Assembly: GCF_022402485.1 (NCBI RefSeq)
Contig: NZ_JAKRSA010000020.1
Span: 62,001-126,000 of the forward strand
Source of the DNA: Phenylobacterium sp.
GTDB lineage: Bacteria > Pseudomonadota > Alphaproteobacteria > Caulobacterales > Caulobacteraceae
Length of the DNA stretch: 64,000 nt
Direction of reading: 5' to 3'
A model generated the notes under the pieces. It did not search any database. It worked only from the letters and a program-made list of their open reading frames with translations, and was not told where the DNA came from. The position numbers and the translations under genes are program-made. Positions 38,331 through 46,804 of the stretch are shown here, one piece after another. Every line of letters begins with the position of its first letter. The first letter of the stretch is position 1.

Positions 38331-39608
38331 ATGAAAAAGCCACTCATAGTTGTGCTCGGTGCCGGTCTCGGCGGATCGGTGGCCGCCTTCGAGATCAAGG
38401 ACGCCGTGGGCTCACAGGCCGAGGTCATGGTGGTCTCTCAGGGAGACACCTTCCACTTCGTCCCCTCAAATCCCTGGGTGGCGGTGGGCTGGCGAAAACG
38501 GGCCGCGATCGAAGTCCACCTGCCGCCGATCATGGCCAAGAAGAAGATCGGCTATACCGGCGTCGGTGCCGCGCGGGTGCATCCCCAGGAGAACCGACTG
38601 GAGCTGCAGGACGGCGAGAGCCTCGCCTACGACTATCTGGTCATCGCCACCGGCCCAGAGCTGGCCTTCGACGAAATTGAGGGCCTTGGGCCTGAGGGGT
38701 TCACCCAGTCGGTCTGTCATGTGTCCCACGCCGAGCAGGCGGCAGAGGCCTTCGAGGCGTTTGCGCGCAATCCTGGGCCTATCGTGGTGGGCGCGGTGCA
38801 GGGGGCCTCCTGCTATGGCCCGGCCTACGAATTTGCCATGATCCTCGACACCGAACTGCGGCGTCGGAAGATCCGCGATCAGGTGCCCATGACCTTTGTC
38901 ACCGCAGAGCCCTATGTGGGCCATCTGGGGCTGGACGGGGTGGGCGACACCAAGGGCCTGCTGGAGAGCGAGATGCGCCAGCGGCACATCAAGTTCATCA
39001 CCAACGCCAAGGTGGCCAAGGTGAGCCAGGGCCTCATGGCGGTGGAGGAGATCGCCGACGACGGCTCGGTCAAGGCGACCCATGACCTGCCGTTTGCCTA
39101 TTCCATGATGTTGCCGGCGTTCCGTGGCGTGCCGGCGGTGATGGGGATCGAGGGGCTGAGCGATCCCCGCGGCTTCATCCTGGCCGACAAGCACCAGCGC
39201 AATCCCACCTATCCCAATGTGTTCTCCCTGGGGGTCTGTGTGGCGATCCCGCCCATGGGCAAGACGCCGGTATCGGTGGGCGTGCCCAAGACTGGCTTCA
39301 TGATCGAGAGCATGGTCACCGCCATCGCTGAGAACCTCAAGGAACTGCTGGCAGGGCAAGCGCCGACCCATGAGGCGACCTGGAACGCGATCTGCCTGGC
39401 AGATTTCGGCGACAGCGGCGTGGCCTTCATCGCCCAGCCGCAGCTCCCGCCGCGCAATCTGAACTGGGCTGCAGAGGGCCGCTGGGTGCATCTGGCGAAG
39501 ATCGGCTTCGAGAAATACTTCCTCAGCAAGATCCGGCGGGGGGAGGTCACCCCGTTCTATGAGAAGCTCGCCCTCGACGTGATCGGCGCGCGCAAGCTGA
39601 AGACCTGA
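38331..39608 (+). CDS. Sulfide:quinone oxidoreductase-like FAD-dependent oxidoreductase
   Basis: VVLGAGLGGSVAAFEIKD, FVPSNPWVAVGWRKR, VIATGPELAFDEIEGLGP, Cys at SVCHVSHAEQA and GASCYGPAYEF. Confidence 0.92.
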   Translation: MKKPLIVVLGAGLGGSVAAFEIKDAVGSQAEVMVVSQGDTFHFVPSNPWVAVGWRKRAAIEVHLPPIMAKKKIGYTGVGAARVHPQENRLELQDGESLAYDYLVIATGPELAFDEIEGLGPEGFTQSVCHVSHAEQAAEAFEAFARNPGPIVVGAVQGASCYGPAYEFAMILDTELRRRKIRDQVPMTFVTAEPYVGHLGLDGVGDTKGLLESEMRQRHIKFITNAKVAKVSQGLMAVEEIADDGSVKATHDLPFAYSMMLPAFRGVPAVMGIEGLSDPRGFILADKHQRNPTYPNVFSLGVCVAIPPMGKTPVSVGVPKTGFMIESMVTAIAENLKELLAGQAPTHEATWNAICLADFGDSGVAFIAQPQLPPRNLNWAAEGRWVHLAKIGFEKYFLSKIRRGEVTPFYEKLALDVIGARKLKT

Positions 39609-39610
39609 GC

Positions 39611-40048
39611 ATGACGCAGATTGTCTGTCCCGCCTGTGCGGCGGCCAACCGTATTCCCGCCGCGCGGGACCCAGGCGGCGCCAAGTGTGGGCGATGTGGC
39701 CTAGCCCTGTTCCAGGGTGTGCCCACCGAGGTGGACGCCGCAGGTCTGCAGGTCCATCGCCGGGCCAATCAGGGGCTGCCGATCCTGTTGGATGTATGGG
39801 CACCCTGGTGTGGCCCCTGTCGGTCCATGGCCCCCCATTTTGCTGCGGCTGCCGCGCGGCTGGAGCCCAGGGTTCGCCTGCTCAAGCTCAATGCCGATGA
39901 GGCACCCGACGCCAGCGCCGCCCTGCGGGTGTCAGGGATTCCCGCCCTGATCCTGATGAAGGACGGCCAGGAGCTGGCCCGGCAAGCCGGTGCCATGACC
40001 ACTGATCAGATCACTGCCTGGGTGAACCAGGCCCTGGCTGCGGCCTAG
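39611..40048 (+). CDS. trxC: Thioredoxin 2 (TrxC) family
   Basis: N-terminal CPAC...CGRC zinc motif and LLDVWAPWCGPCRSMAP active site. Confidence 0.94.
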   Translation: MTQIVCPACAAANRIPAARDPGGAKCGRCGLALFQGVPTEVDAAGLQVHRRANQGLPILLDVWAPWCGPCRSMAPHFAAAAARLEPRVRLLKLNADEAPDASAALRVSGIPALILMKDGQELARQAGAMTTDQITAWVNQALAAA

Positions 40049-40076
40049 CGCCTCGGTCCCTAGAAGGAGCTCCAAC

Positions 40077-40280
40077 ATGACCCTCGATCGCGTGGTCTTT
40101 GTCTTCGCCGGCATTGTCGTCCTGGCCGGCGTCGCCCTGGCTCATTTTGTCAGCCCCTGGTGGATGCTGCTCAGCGCCTTTGCTGGGGCCAACATGATCC
40201 AGTCGGCCTTCACCGGCTTCTGCCCGGCGGCCATGGTGTTCAAGAAGCTCGGCGTCCGCCCGGGCGAGGCCTTCCGCTAA
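40077..40280 (+). CDS. DUF2892/YgaP-like inner membrane protein
   Basis: 68 aa; two TM helices; NMIQSAFTGFCPAAMVFKKLGV. Confidence 0.9.
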   Translation: MTLDRVVFVFAGIVVLAGVALAHFVSPWWMLLSAFAGANMIQSAFTGFCPAAMVFKKLGVRPGEAFR

Positions 40281-41383
40281 GGCCTGTTCTGAGATCGGGC
40301 ACCCAGGTCTGCAAGCCGTGCCAAGGCATCACGTGCGAGTTGTCGGGTCAGGTCTTCTGCGTCGATGGCGCGCCCTAGCCCTGCGGCCTGTCCGGCCCAA
40401 AGGGGCGTAAAGTCCTCAGGCGTCGAACTGGCTGACCTCAACGGACCCAGTGCGCCGGCGGCGGTGGGGAAGGCAGGCGCATCGGGCGATAGGGGGCCTA
40501 TTTCGCGCATCAGGCGGTTGATAATCCCCCGGGCGGGCCGACCGGTGAAGACGTTGGTGAGCGCGGTCGACTCATCGGTGGCGGTCGCCAGGGCTGTTCG
40601 GTGAAAGGCCCCAATCAGGGACTGCGGGCAAGGCAGATAGGCTGTGCCCACCTGCACCCCCGCCGCGCCGAGGGCGAAGGCCGCCGCAATCGCGCGCCCA
40701 TCGGCCATGGCACCAGCCGCAATCACAGGGATGGACACCGCGTCGACCACCTGGGGCAACAGGGCCATCAGGCCAGGTTGCGTGCCCATGTCGTCAGTCA
40801 GAAAACTGCCCCGATGGCCCCCGGCTTCGTAGCCCATGGCGATGACGGCATCACAGCCTTGGGCCTCAAGCCAGATGGCTTCGGCCACGGTGGTCGCTGA
40901 ACTTATCACCTTGGCACCGGTCGCCTTGACCCGGGCCAGAAGGGGGAGCTCGGGCAGGCCGAAGTGGAAGCTCACCACCTCGGGCGAAACCGCTTCCACA
41001 ACGGCACAATAGGCCTCGTCGAAGGGGGCCCGGGACGCCCCGGATACCGGTGTCTCAAGGGCCAGGCCAAGCTCGCGGTAATAGGGCGCAAGGCTTTGGC
41101 GCCAGGCCGCCTCAGCGGCTTCGTCTGGGGCCGGCATTAGATGACAGAAGAAGTTGAGGTTCAGAGGCCCCTCGGTCCCCTGGCGGTACTGCGCCACCTG
41201 CTGGGTGATCTGGGCAGGGGTGAGCAGGGCGCAGGGAAGGCCGCCAAGTCCCCCGGCCCGACTGACCGCAACGGCCAGATCAACGCCCGAGGCCCCAGCC
41301 ATGGGGGCCTGGAAAATAGGGTGCTCCAGCCCGACCAGCTTGAGGATCCGCAGGTCGGGCCAGGGGGAGTTGGTTCGCCTCAT
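40277..41383 (-). CDS. Nitronate monooxygenase (2-nitropropane dioxygenase family)
   Basis: HPIFQAPMAGASGVDLAVAVSRAGGLGGLPCAL; GYEAGGHRGSF; IPVIAAGAMADGRAIAAAFALGAAGVQVGTAYL. Confidence 0.94.
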   Translation of the reverse strand: MRRTNSPWPDLRILKLVGLEHPIFQAPMAGASGVDLAVAVSRAGGLGGLPCALLTPAQITQQVAQYRQGTEGPLNLNFFCHLMPAPDEAAEAAWRQSLAPYYRELGLALETPVSGASRAPFDEAYCAVVEAVSPEVVSFHFGLPELPLLARVKATGAKVISSATTVAEAIWLEAQGCDAVIAMGYEAGGHRGSFLTDDMGTQPGLMALLPQVVDAVSIPVIAAGAMADGRAIAAAFALGAAGVQVGTAYLPCPQSLIGAFHRTALATATDESTALTNVFTGRPARGIINRLMREIGPLSPDAPAFPTAAGALGPLRSASSTPEDFTPLWAGQAAGLGRAIDAEDLTRQLARDALARLADLGARSQNRP

Positions 41384-41428
41384 GAGGCTGGGTCTAGCGC
41401 TCGAGGCTTGGGGGGCGCGAGCTCAAAT

Positions 41429-41923
41429 CTAGAGCGCCCGGCCCCGGTTGATCTTGTAGAACACGCCGCCCTCGTCCTCGCCGGAGAGTTCGAGAAAGCC
41501 CTCGATGGTTTTCACGCCGTAATCGAAGACCACGCCCTTTTCCGTCCTGACCTCGATGAACTGCATCGGGCTCGGATTGAGGTGGAACGGGCAGTCTGGC
41601 GGATAGGCCAAGAGGACGAAGTGGGTCTGGGTCTTGCCGTTCTGCAGGGGCATCATGTAGCCCGAGACCTTGATCCGCTTGCCCTTGAGCGCCAGCACCC
41701 CGGGGGGGAAGTCCGGCTTGGACATCAGATAGCCCCGGGAATCGGTGCGGGTGATTTCCTTTGTGGACTCCAAAAGGGCCCAGGATACGCCGCCGCGGGG
41801 CGTCGGGGCCGGTTGCCAGACGCTCTCGGTGGGCGCGGCAGGACGGGCCTGTAGCGCAGCCCCAGCCGACGTAGGCTGGAGGGCCAGGGCCAGGGTCAGG
41901 GCCAGCAACAGCCGGACAAACAT
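41429..41923 (-). CDS. DUF3299-domain exported protein
   Basis: Signal peptide; LKGKRIKVSGYMMPLQNGKTQTHFVLLAYPPDCPFHLNPSPMQFIEV. Confidence 0.82.
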   Translation of the reverse strand: MFVRLLLALTLALALQPTSAGAALQARPAAPTESVWQPAPTPRGGVSWALLESTKEITRTDSRGYLMSKPDFPPGVLALKGKRIKVSGYMMPLQNGKTQTHFVLLAYPPDCPFHLNPSPMQFIEVRTEKGVVFDYGVKTIEGFLELSGEDEGGVFYKINRGRAL

Positions 41924-41936
41924 CAGAAACAGCTCC

Positions 41937-43268
41937 TTATCGGGTGTCGGCGAGGGTCTTGGCGATATCGACCCGGAAGACCTTGAGGGCCGGGATCAGG
42001 GCTGCCAGAGCGCCCATGCTGATAGCGGCCAGCACAATGAGCAGTTCAGCGGGCTCAAACCGGGCGGCGGTCAGCCCCATGTCCTGAAGTTGCGGGAAGG
42101 TCGCTGCCGAGACCGCCACCACGCCGTGACCCACCGCCACTCCAAGCAGGGCACCGGCGGCGGCCAAGAGCACGCCTTCTAAGACAATATGGCCAAAGAT
42201 GGCGGGGGGGCGAGCGCCCATGACCCGCAGCATGGCCATGTCGCCTTCCCGCTGCCGCAGGGCGGAATAGAGGGCGACAAAGATCGACAGACCGCTGGTG
42301 GCCATCAGCAGGACGGCGAAGGCGCGGATCGCATCGATCCCTACGCCCAGCAGGGAGAGCAGCCGGGTCATCTCCACGGCCGGTGCCGCCGCCTGGAGCT
42401 GGGTCTGCTTGTTGATGAAGCTGGGCAGGCGGACCGCGGCCATCGAAGAGCGGTACTTGATCAGCAGGGCGGTGACCTCAAGCTCACCACTGCCATGCGC
42501 GGCATGCTCGCCCTCAGCCCCGTGATCATGATCCTCGGCGGCATGATCCTGCTGGCCGTCGCCATCGTGATCATGGTCGTCATGGGCATGGGTGTCATGA
42601 TCATGGCCTGCATGATCATGATCCTCAGCAGCTCCCTCAGCGGCGGGCGGGGTAAAGCCATGGGCGGCCCAGATGCTGCCGACCGGGGTGATGATCAGGC
42701 GGTCGAGCACCGTGCCTGTCGGCGCCAGGATGCCCACCACTTCGTAGGGGGTCTCCTCGTGCGCATGGCCATCCCCCGACAGGCCATGGGAGCCAATGAA
42801 CTTCTGGCCAAGGCCAGCCCCGGTCTGCCGTGCCACCTGGGCACCCAGGACGGCCTGGTAGTTTCCGGTGAAAACCTGGCCTTGGGCGATGGTTCCGCCA
42901 AAGTGGTCGATATAGGCCGCCTCGGTTCCGACAATCCGGTAGCCTCTGAAGGAGTCCCCCAGGGCCAGGGGAATGACCTCGGCCACCGTCGGGTCCGACC
43001 GCAGCATCTCGACGGTGGCCAGGGGAATATTCCCGGTGGGCACGTCGACCTGGTAGATGCTCGACAAGATCAGCTGCAGGGGGGAACCCTTGGCGCCCAC
43101 CACCAGGTCGATGCCTCGGGCGTCGCGCTCGAACCGCTCACTGAGCTGGCTGGAGAACAGCACCAGGATCACCAGGGTGGCGACACTGAGGGTAAGCAGA
43201 AGAATGTTCAGCGCCGTATTCAGCGCCCGGTCGCGGAGATAGGCGAGGGAAAGGCCAGCCAGGGTCAT
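41937..43268 (-). CDS. FtsX/MacB-like ABC transporter permease with His/Asp-rich extracytoplasmic loop
   Basis: TM at N-terminus, three C-terminal TMs with FtsX-like spacing; loop AAEDHDHAGHDHDTHAHDDHDHDGDGQQDHAAEDHDHGAEGEHAAH. Confidence 0.9.
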   Translation of the reverse strand: MTLAGLSLAYLRDRALNTALNILLLTLSVATLVILVLFSSQLSERFERDARGIDLVVGAKGSPLQLILSSIYQVDVPTGNIPLATVEMLRSDPTVAEVIPLALGDSFRGYRIVGTEAAYIDHFGGTIAQGQVFTGNYQAVLGAQVARQTGAGLGQKFIGSHGLSGDGHAHEETPYEVVGILAPTGTVLDRLIITPVGSIWAAHGFTPPAAEGAAEDHDHAGHDHDTHAHDDHDHDGDGQQDHAAEDHDHGAEGEHAAHGSGELEVTALLIKYRSSMAAVRLPSFINKQTQLQAAAPAVEMTRLLSLLGVGIDAIRAFAVLLMATSGLSIFVALYSALRQREGDMAMLRVMGARPPAIFGHIVLEGVLLAAAGALLGVAVGHGVVAVSAATFPQLQDMGLTAARFEPAELLIVLAAISMGALAALIPALKVFRVDIAKTLADTR

Positions 43269-43933
43269 GCGCTTACGCCCGGGGCCGCGAGGGTGAAGGT
43301 GCGGGAAAACCTTTCCCGCAGGCGATTGTCGTGGGTGGCGATCAGCAGGGTGGCACCGGTGGCCTCAGCGGTCTCCAGAAGCAGGTCCGCCATGGCGACG
43401 GCGTTGGCGTCATCCAGGGCCGAGGTCGGCTCGTCAGCGACCACAAGCGCAGGCTGGGCGCACAGGGCGCGGGCGATGGCGGCCCGCTGGCCTTCCCCCT
43501 GGCTCAGCTCCCGGGGCCTTGCGTCGGCGCGGTGGGTCAGCCCGACCTGGGCGATCAGCCGGTCGATGAGGGCTGAGTCATTGCGCCCCAGGGCCAGGGT
43601 CTGGGCCAGGGCAAGGTTCTGGCGCACGCTGAGCGCGCCGATCAGACGCAGGGTCTGGAACACCACTCCGATGGTCCGGCGTCGCAGCTGGTCGCGCTGG
43701 GCGGCGGGCAGGGCGGACATGACCGTACCGTCAATCTTCACCTCCCCCGATGAGGGGGTGATGAGGCCGGTGATGACATTGATCAGGGTGGTCTTGCCGC
43801 TGCCTGACGGCCCCAGCAACAGGGTGTGCTCACCCCGAAGGGCGGTGAAGGCCGGGGCGGCCATCACACAGCGCCCTGCAATGTCATGGCGGAGGTCGCG
43901 GACCTCAATCAGCGGTTCGGCGGTCGTCGTCAT
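43265..43933 (-). CDS. LolD/MacB-type ABC transporter ATP-binding protein
   Basis: LLLGPSGSGKTTLINVITGL, LSQGEGQRAAIARAL, LVVADEPTSALD. Confidence 0.95.
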   Translation of the reverse strand: MTTTAEPLIEVRDLRHDIAGRCVMAAPAFTALRGEHTLLLGPSGSGKTTLINVITGLITPSSGEVKIDGTVMSALPAAQRDQLRRRTIGVVFQTLRLIGALSVRQNLALAQTLALGRNDSALIDRLIAQVGLTHRADARPRELSQGEGQRAAIARALCAQPALVVADEPTSALDDANAVAMADLLLETAEATGATLLIATHDNRLRERFSRTFTLAAPGVSA

Positions 43934-43975
43934 GCGATCGGCGCGTCGATGTCCAATTGTGGAAGGGGTGGTCCG

Positions 43976-44269
43976 TTAGCGCGAGGCGACCGTCTGGCGG
44001 CCGTTGGCGCGGGCCAGCTCGGTGTCGTCGGGACCCGGGTCGACCTTGATGGCAAAGCGGGAGATCAGCGCTGCCCGACCGGCCATGATATCCTTTTCGC
44101 GCATGGCTTCGCGGGCGGCAGCGTCGGCGTTGCGACGTTCTTCCGGGCTCATGTCCCGATAGCTGAAATAGGCCGACATGGGGCTGTAGTCGAAGCCATG
44201 CATGTCGCACGCCTGAGCCGCGCTGGCACCCAGCGCCGTGCAAAGTCCGAGCAGAAGGGCGGCGCGCAT
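43976..44269 (-). CDS. Small exported protein of unknown function
   Basis: Signal peptide MRAALLLGLCTALGASAAQA then CDMHGFDYSPMSAYFSYRDMSPEERRNADA; first gene of the DUF3299/ABC operon. Confidence 0.72.
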   Translation of the reverse strand: MRAALLLGLCTALGASAAQACDMHGFDYSPMSAYFSYRDMSPEERRNADAAAREAMREKDIMAGRAALISRFAIKVDPGPDDTELARANGRQTVASR

Positions 44270-44473
44270 CAAAATTCTCCCAACAACCTGGCAGAATGTT
44301 ACAAAGAAACACGGCCCCTGACGACAGCTGATTGCGCTGTGCACGGGAATTTTACGCAATTGGTCAGCCCCTTAGCGGAAACCGCACGCCCATTGGGCAT
44401 TTCCGGCGGATTTCCCCGCCCTTCCTTCGTTCGGCAGCGCCAAGCGAACCCCAGCCGAACAGAATCGAACGCC

Positions 44474-45175
44474 ATGCGTCAGTTCACCGAACTCGCCTAC
44501 CATGAGACGCCCCTGGGGGCGCTCAGCCTGCGACGGCGACGGATGTTGGGGCTGGATATTGAGGTGCTGGAGGTCAAACTCGGGGAAGACTTCCTGATGT
44601 CCAGCCTGTTCACCGCCGGTGAGAGAGCCCTTGCGAACCTGGCGATCGCTGCAGCCCCGGAGGGGCGTTTGGATGGCCTAGTCGGCGGACTGGGCCTGGG
44701 CTACACGGCCGCCGCAGCCCTCGATCATGTGCGGGTGAACAGCGTGTTGGTCATCGACGTGCTGCCTGAAGTGATCGGCTGGCATGAGGCTGGCCTGGCC
44801 GATCTTGGCCCCAGGCTGGTGGCCGATCCCCGCTGCCGGCTGCAGGAGGGCGACTTCTTTGCCATGGCTCGAAGCGGCGCGGCGCCTGCGCCAGGGCGGT
44901 TTCATGTGGTGGCGGTAGACATCGATCACTCTACCGAGGCCTGGCTGAATGCGGCCAATGGGGATCTCTACACCGAGGCTGGACTGCGCAGCCTGAAGGC
45001 ATGGCTGCATCCTCACGGCGTGTTCGCGCTCTGGTCGGACGCCGCTCCGGATGCTGAATTTCTGGCGCGGATGGGGCAGGTGTTTCCCAGGGTCGAGGCC
45101 GAGGTGGTGGCCTTTGACAATCCCCTTCGGCACGCCGAGGAAACCTGCACCATCTACCGGGGGTGGGCCGAATGA
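44474..45175 (+). CDS. Spermidine synthase-like (polyamine aminopropyltransferase family) protein
   Basis: YHETPLGALSLRRRRMLGLDIEVLEVKLGEDFLMSSLFTAGERALA; GLGLGYTAAAALD; VVAVDIDHSTEAWL. Confidence 0.82.
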   Translation: MRQFTELAYHETPLGALSLRRRRMLGLDIEVLEVKLGEDFLMSSLFTAGERALANLAIAAAPEGRLDGLVGGLGLGYTAAAALDHVRVNSVLVIDVLPEVIGWHEAGLADLGPRLVADPRCRLQEGDFFAMARSGAAPAPGRFHVVAVDIDHSTEAWLNAANGDLYTEAGLRSLKAWLHPHGVFALWSDAAPDAEFLARMGQVFPRVEAEVVAFDNPLRHAEETCTIYRGWAE

Positions 45176-45786
45176 TCGCGCCGGACGCCTCTGAGGTCAG
45201 CGACCTGCACCGCGAGCGACTGGAAACAGTGGCCGGTCTGCTCCTGTCCCATGAGGCGCGCAGCGTCTGTGACCTGGGCTGCGGCACGGGTGCCCTGCTG
45301 GAACGTTTGATCCTCGAGCCGCAGTTCGAGCGCCTGATCGGGGTCGAGCAGTCCCTGCCGGCCCTGGAGCGACTGCAGGCGCGGTTGGGTGCCCAGGCCT
45401 CGCCGCCGCGCCTGTGCCTCTGGCATGGATCGTTCACCGTGCCCGACAGGCGGCTGACCGGCCTCGACGCGGCCGTGATGATGGAGACCCTCGAGCATGT
45501 GGACCCTGAACACCTGTCGCTGGTGGAGCGGGCCGTGTTTGCGACCGCCCGGCCAAGGCTGGTGGTGATCACCACGCCGAATGTGGAATGCAATGGGCTG
45601 TTGGGGGTGCCAGCGCACCGGTTTCGCCATCCCGACCATCGCTTTGAATGGCCCCGGGCGCGTTTTGCCGCCTGGGCTCAGGGGGTTGCGGCGCGTCAGG
45701 GTTACACGGTCAGCCTGGGAGGCATCGGCTGGCATCATCCCCGGTTTGGTGCGCCAACCCAGACCGCCTGCTTCACGCGTCCCTAG
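45172..45786 (+). CDS. Hen1-like small-RNA 2'-O-methyltransferase domain protein (stand-alone)
   Basis: VCDLGCGTGALLERL; METLEHVDPEHL; RPRLVVITTPNVECNGLLG; FRHPDHRFEWPRARFAAWAQGVAARQGYTVSLGGIG match Hen1 catalytic/metal motifs; ATGA overlap with upstream gene. Confidence 0.85.
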   Translation: MIAPDASEVSDLHRERLETVAGLLLSHEARSVCDLGCGTGALLERLILEPQFERLIGVEQSLPALERLQARLGAQASPPRLCLWHGSFTVPDRRLTGLDAAVMMETLEHVDPEHLSLVERAVFATARPRLVVITTPNVECNGLLGVPAHRFRHPDHRFEWPRARFAAWAQGVAARQGYTVSLGGIGWHHPRFGAPTQTACFTRP

Positions 45787-46018
45787 TCTCGTAGGCCGCA
45801 AGATCGATGCAGCCCCGCTCGCAGCCCTGATTCCATCGCCAAGGCTGGCCTGCGGGGCCCAGCGTTCAAGCGGGAATCGGTTTCCAGGCCGCTCCTGGGC
45901 CGTTATGACCAATCCATCTGGGACATGGTCCGTTCCGCCAGGTGGCGGCGGGGGGGGCGTCCCAAGCAGCCTGGGCCCTTGGCTGAGATGCGGGGCTTCG
46001 AACAACCGAGGAGGGGGC

Positions 46019-46804
46019 GTGGAGCACCCAGTCGCGCCGGACACCGCAGAGCTTGGCCGTGGTGATCTGCGGTCTGGCCCGACGCCAGGTCTGTCCCTGG
46101 TGATCGCCGTCCTGAACGAGGTTGAGAATGTCGCCGCCGTCACCGCTGATTGCTTGAGCCAGCTGGCTGGCATCGGTCCCTTTGAGATTGTCTATGTGGA
46201 CGATGGCTCCACCGACGGCACGGCCCAGGCCATCCTGGACCTGGCCGCCCAGCATCCCGAGGTGCGCCTGGTCTCCCATGACCGTTGTTGCGGCAAGTCG
46301 CAGGCAGTGCGCACCGGGGTGATGGCGGCCCGTGCCCCCTGGGTCGGCACCCTGGACGGGGACGGTCAGAATACGCCCGGAGACCTGGGCGACATGCTGG
46401 CCCTGGCCCTGGCCGCAGAGGGACCCCGCCCCCTGGTGGCTGGGGTAAGGGTGCGCCGGGACGACCCTTGGCCGCGTCTGGTGGCCACCCGCCTGGCCAA
46501 CGGATTTCGCGCTCGGGTGCTCAATGACCACTGCCCGGACACCGGTTGCGGGGTGAAGCTGTTTTCCCGAGAGGACTTTCTGAAGCTGCCCTGTTTCGAA
46601 GGCATGCACCGCTTCCTGCCGGCCCTGTTCCAGGCCTATGGCCACCCGCTCATCAACCATCCCGTCACCCACCATGCACGTCTGCATGGGGTGTCGAAAT
46701 ACACCAATCTCGGCCGGGCCCTGGTGGGGGTCGGCGATCTGCTGGGGGTGATCTGGCTGAAGAGCCGTATCCGCGCCCCTTTCATCACGGAAACCCGTCC
46801 ATGA
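46019..46804 (+). CDS. Family 2 glycosyltransferase (DPM1/ArnC-like)
   Basis: LSLVIAVLNEVENVAAVTADCL, VYVDDGSTDGT, GTLDGDGQNTPGDL; GTG 46019 preceded by GAGGAGGGGG. Confidence 0.9.
   Translation: MEHPVAPDTAELGRGDLRSGPTPGLSLVIAVLNEVENVAAVTADCLSQLAGIGPFEIVYVDDGSTDGTAQAILDLAAQHPEVRLVSHDRCCGKSQAVRTGVMAARAPWVGTLDGDGQNTPGDLGDMLALALAAEGPRPLVAGVRVRRDDPWPRLVATRLANGFRARVLNDHCPDTGCGVKLFSREDFLKLPCFEGMHRFLPALFQAYGHPLINHPVTHHARLHGVSKYTNLGRALVGVGDLLGVIWLKSRIRAPFITETRP

Noticed and set aside
38466-39803. 445-aa minus-strand ORF opposite SQR-like gene
   Set aside because: Antisense shadow ORF; overlaps SQR and trxC, no recognisable motifs.
42530-42640. Tandem CATGAT/GATCATG-rich stretch that looks like a DNA repeat or CRISPR-like array
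   Set aside because: It lies inside the ABC permease ORF and encodes the His/Asp-rich loop; no regular repeat-spacer structure.
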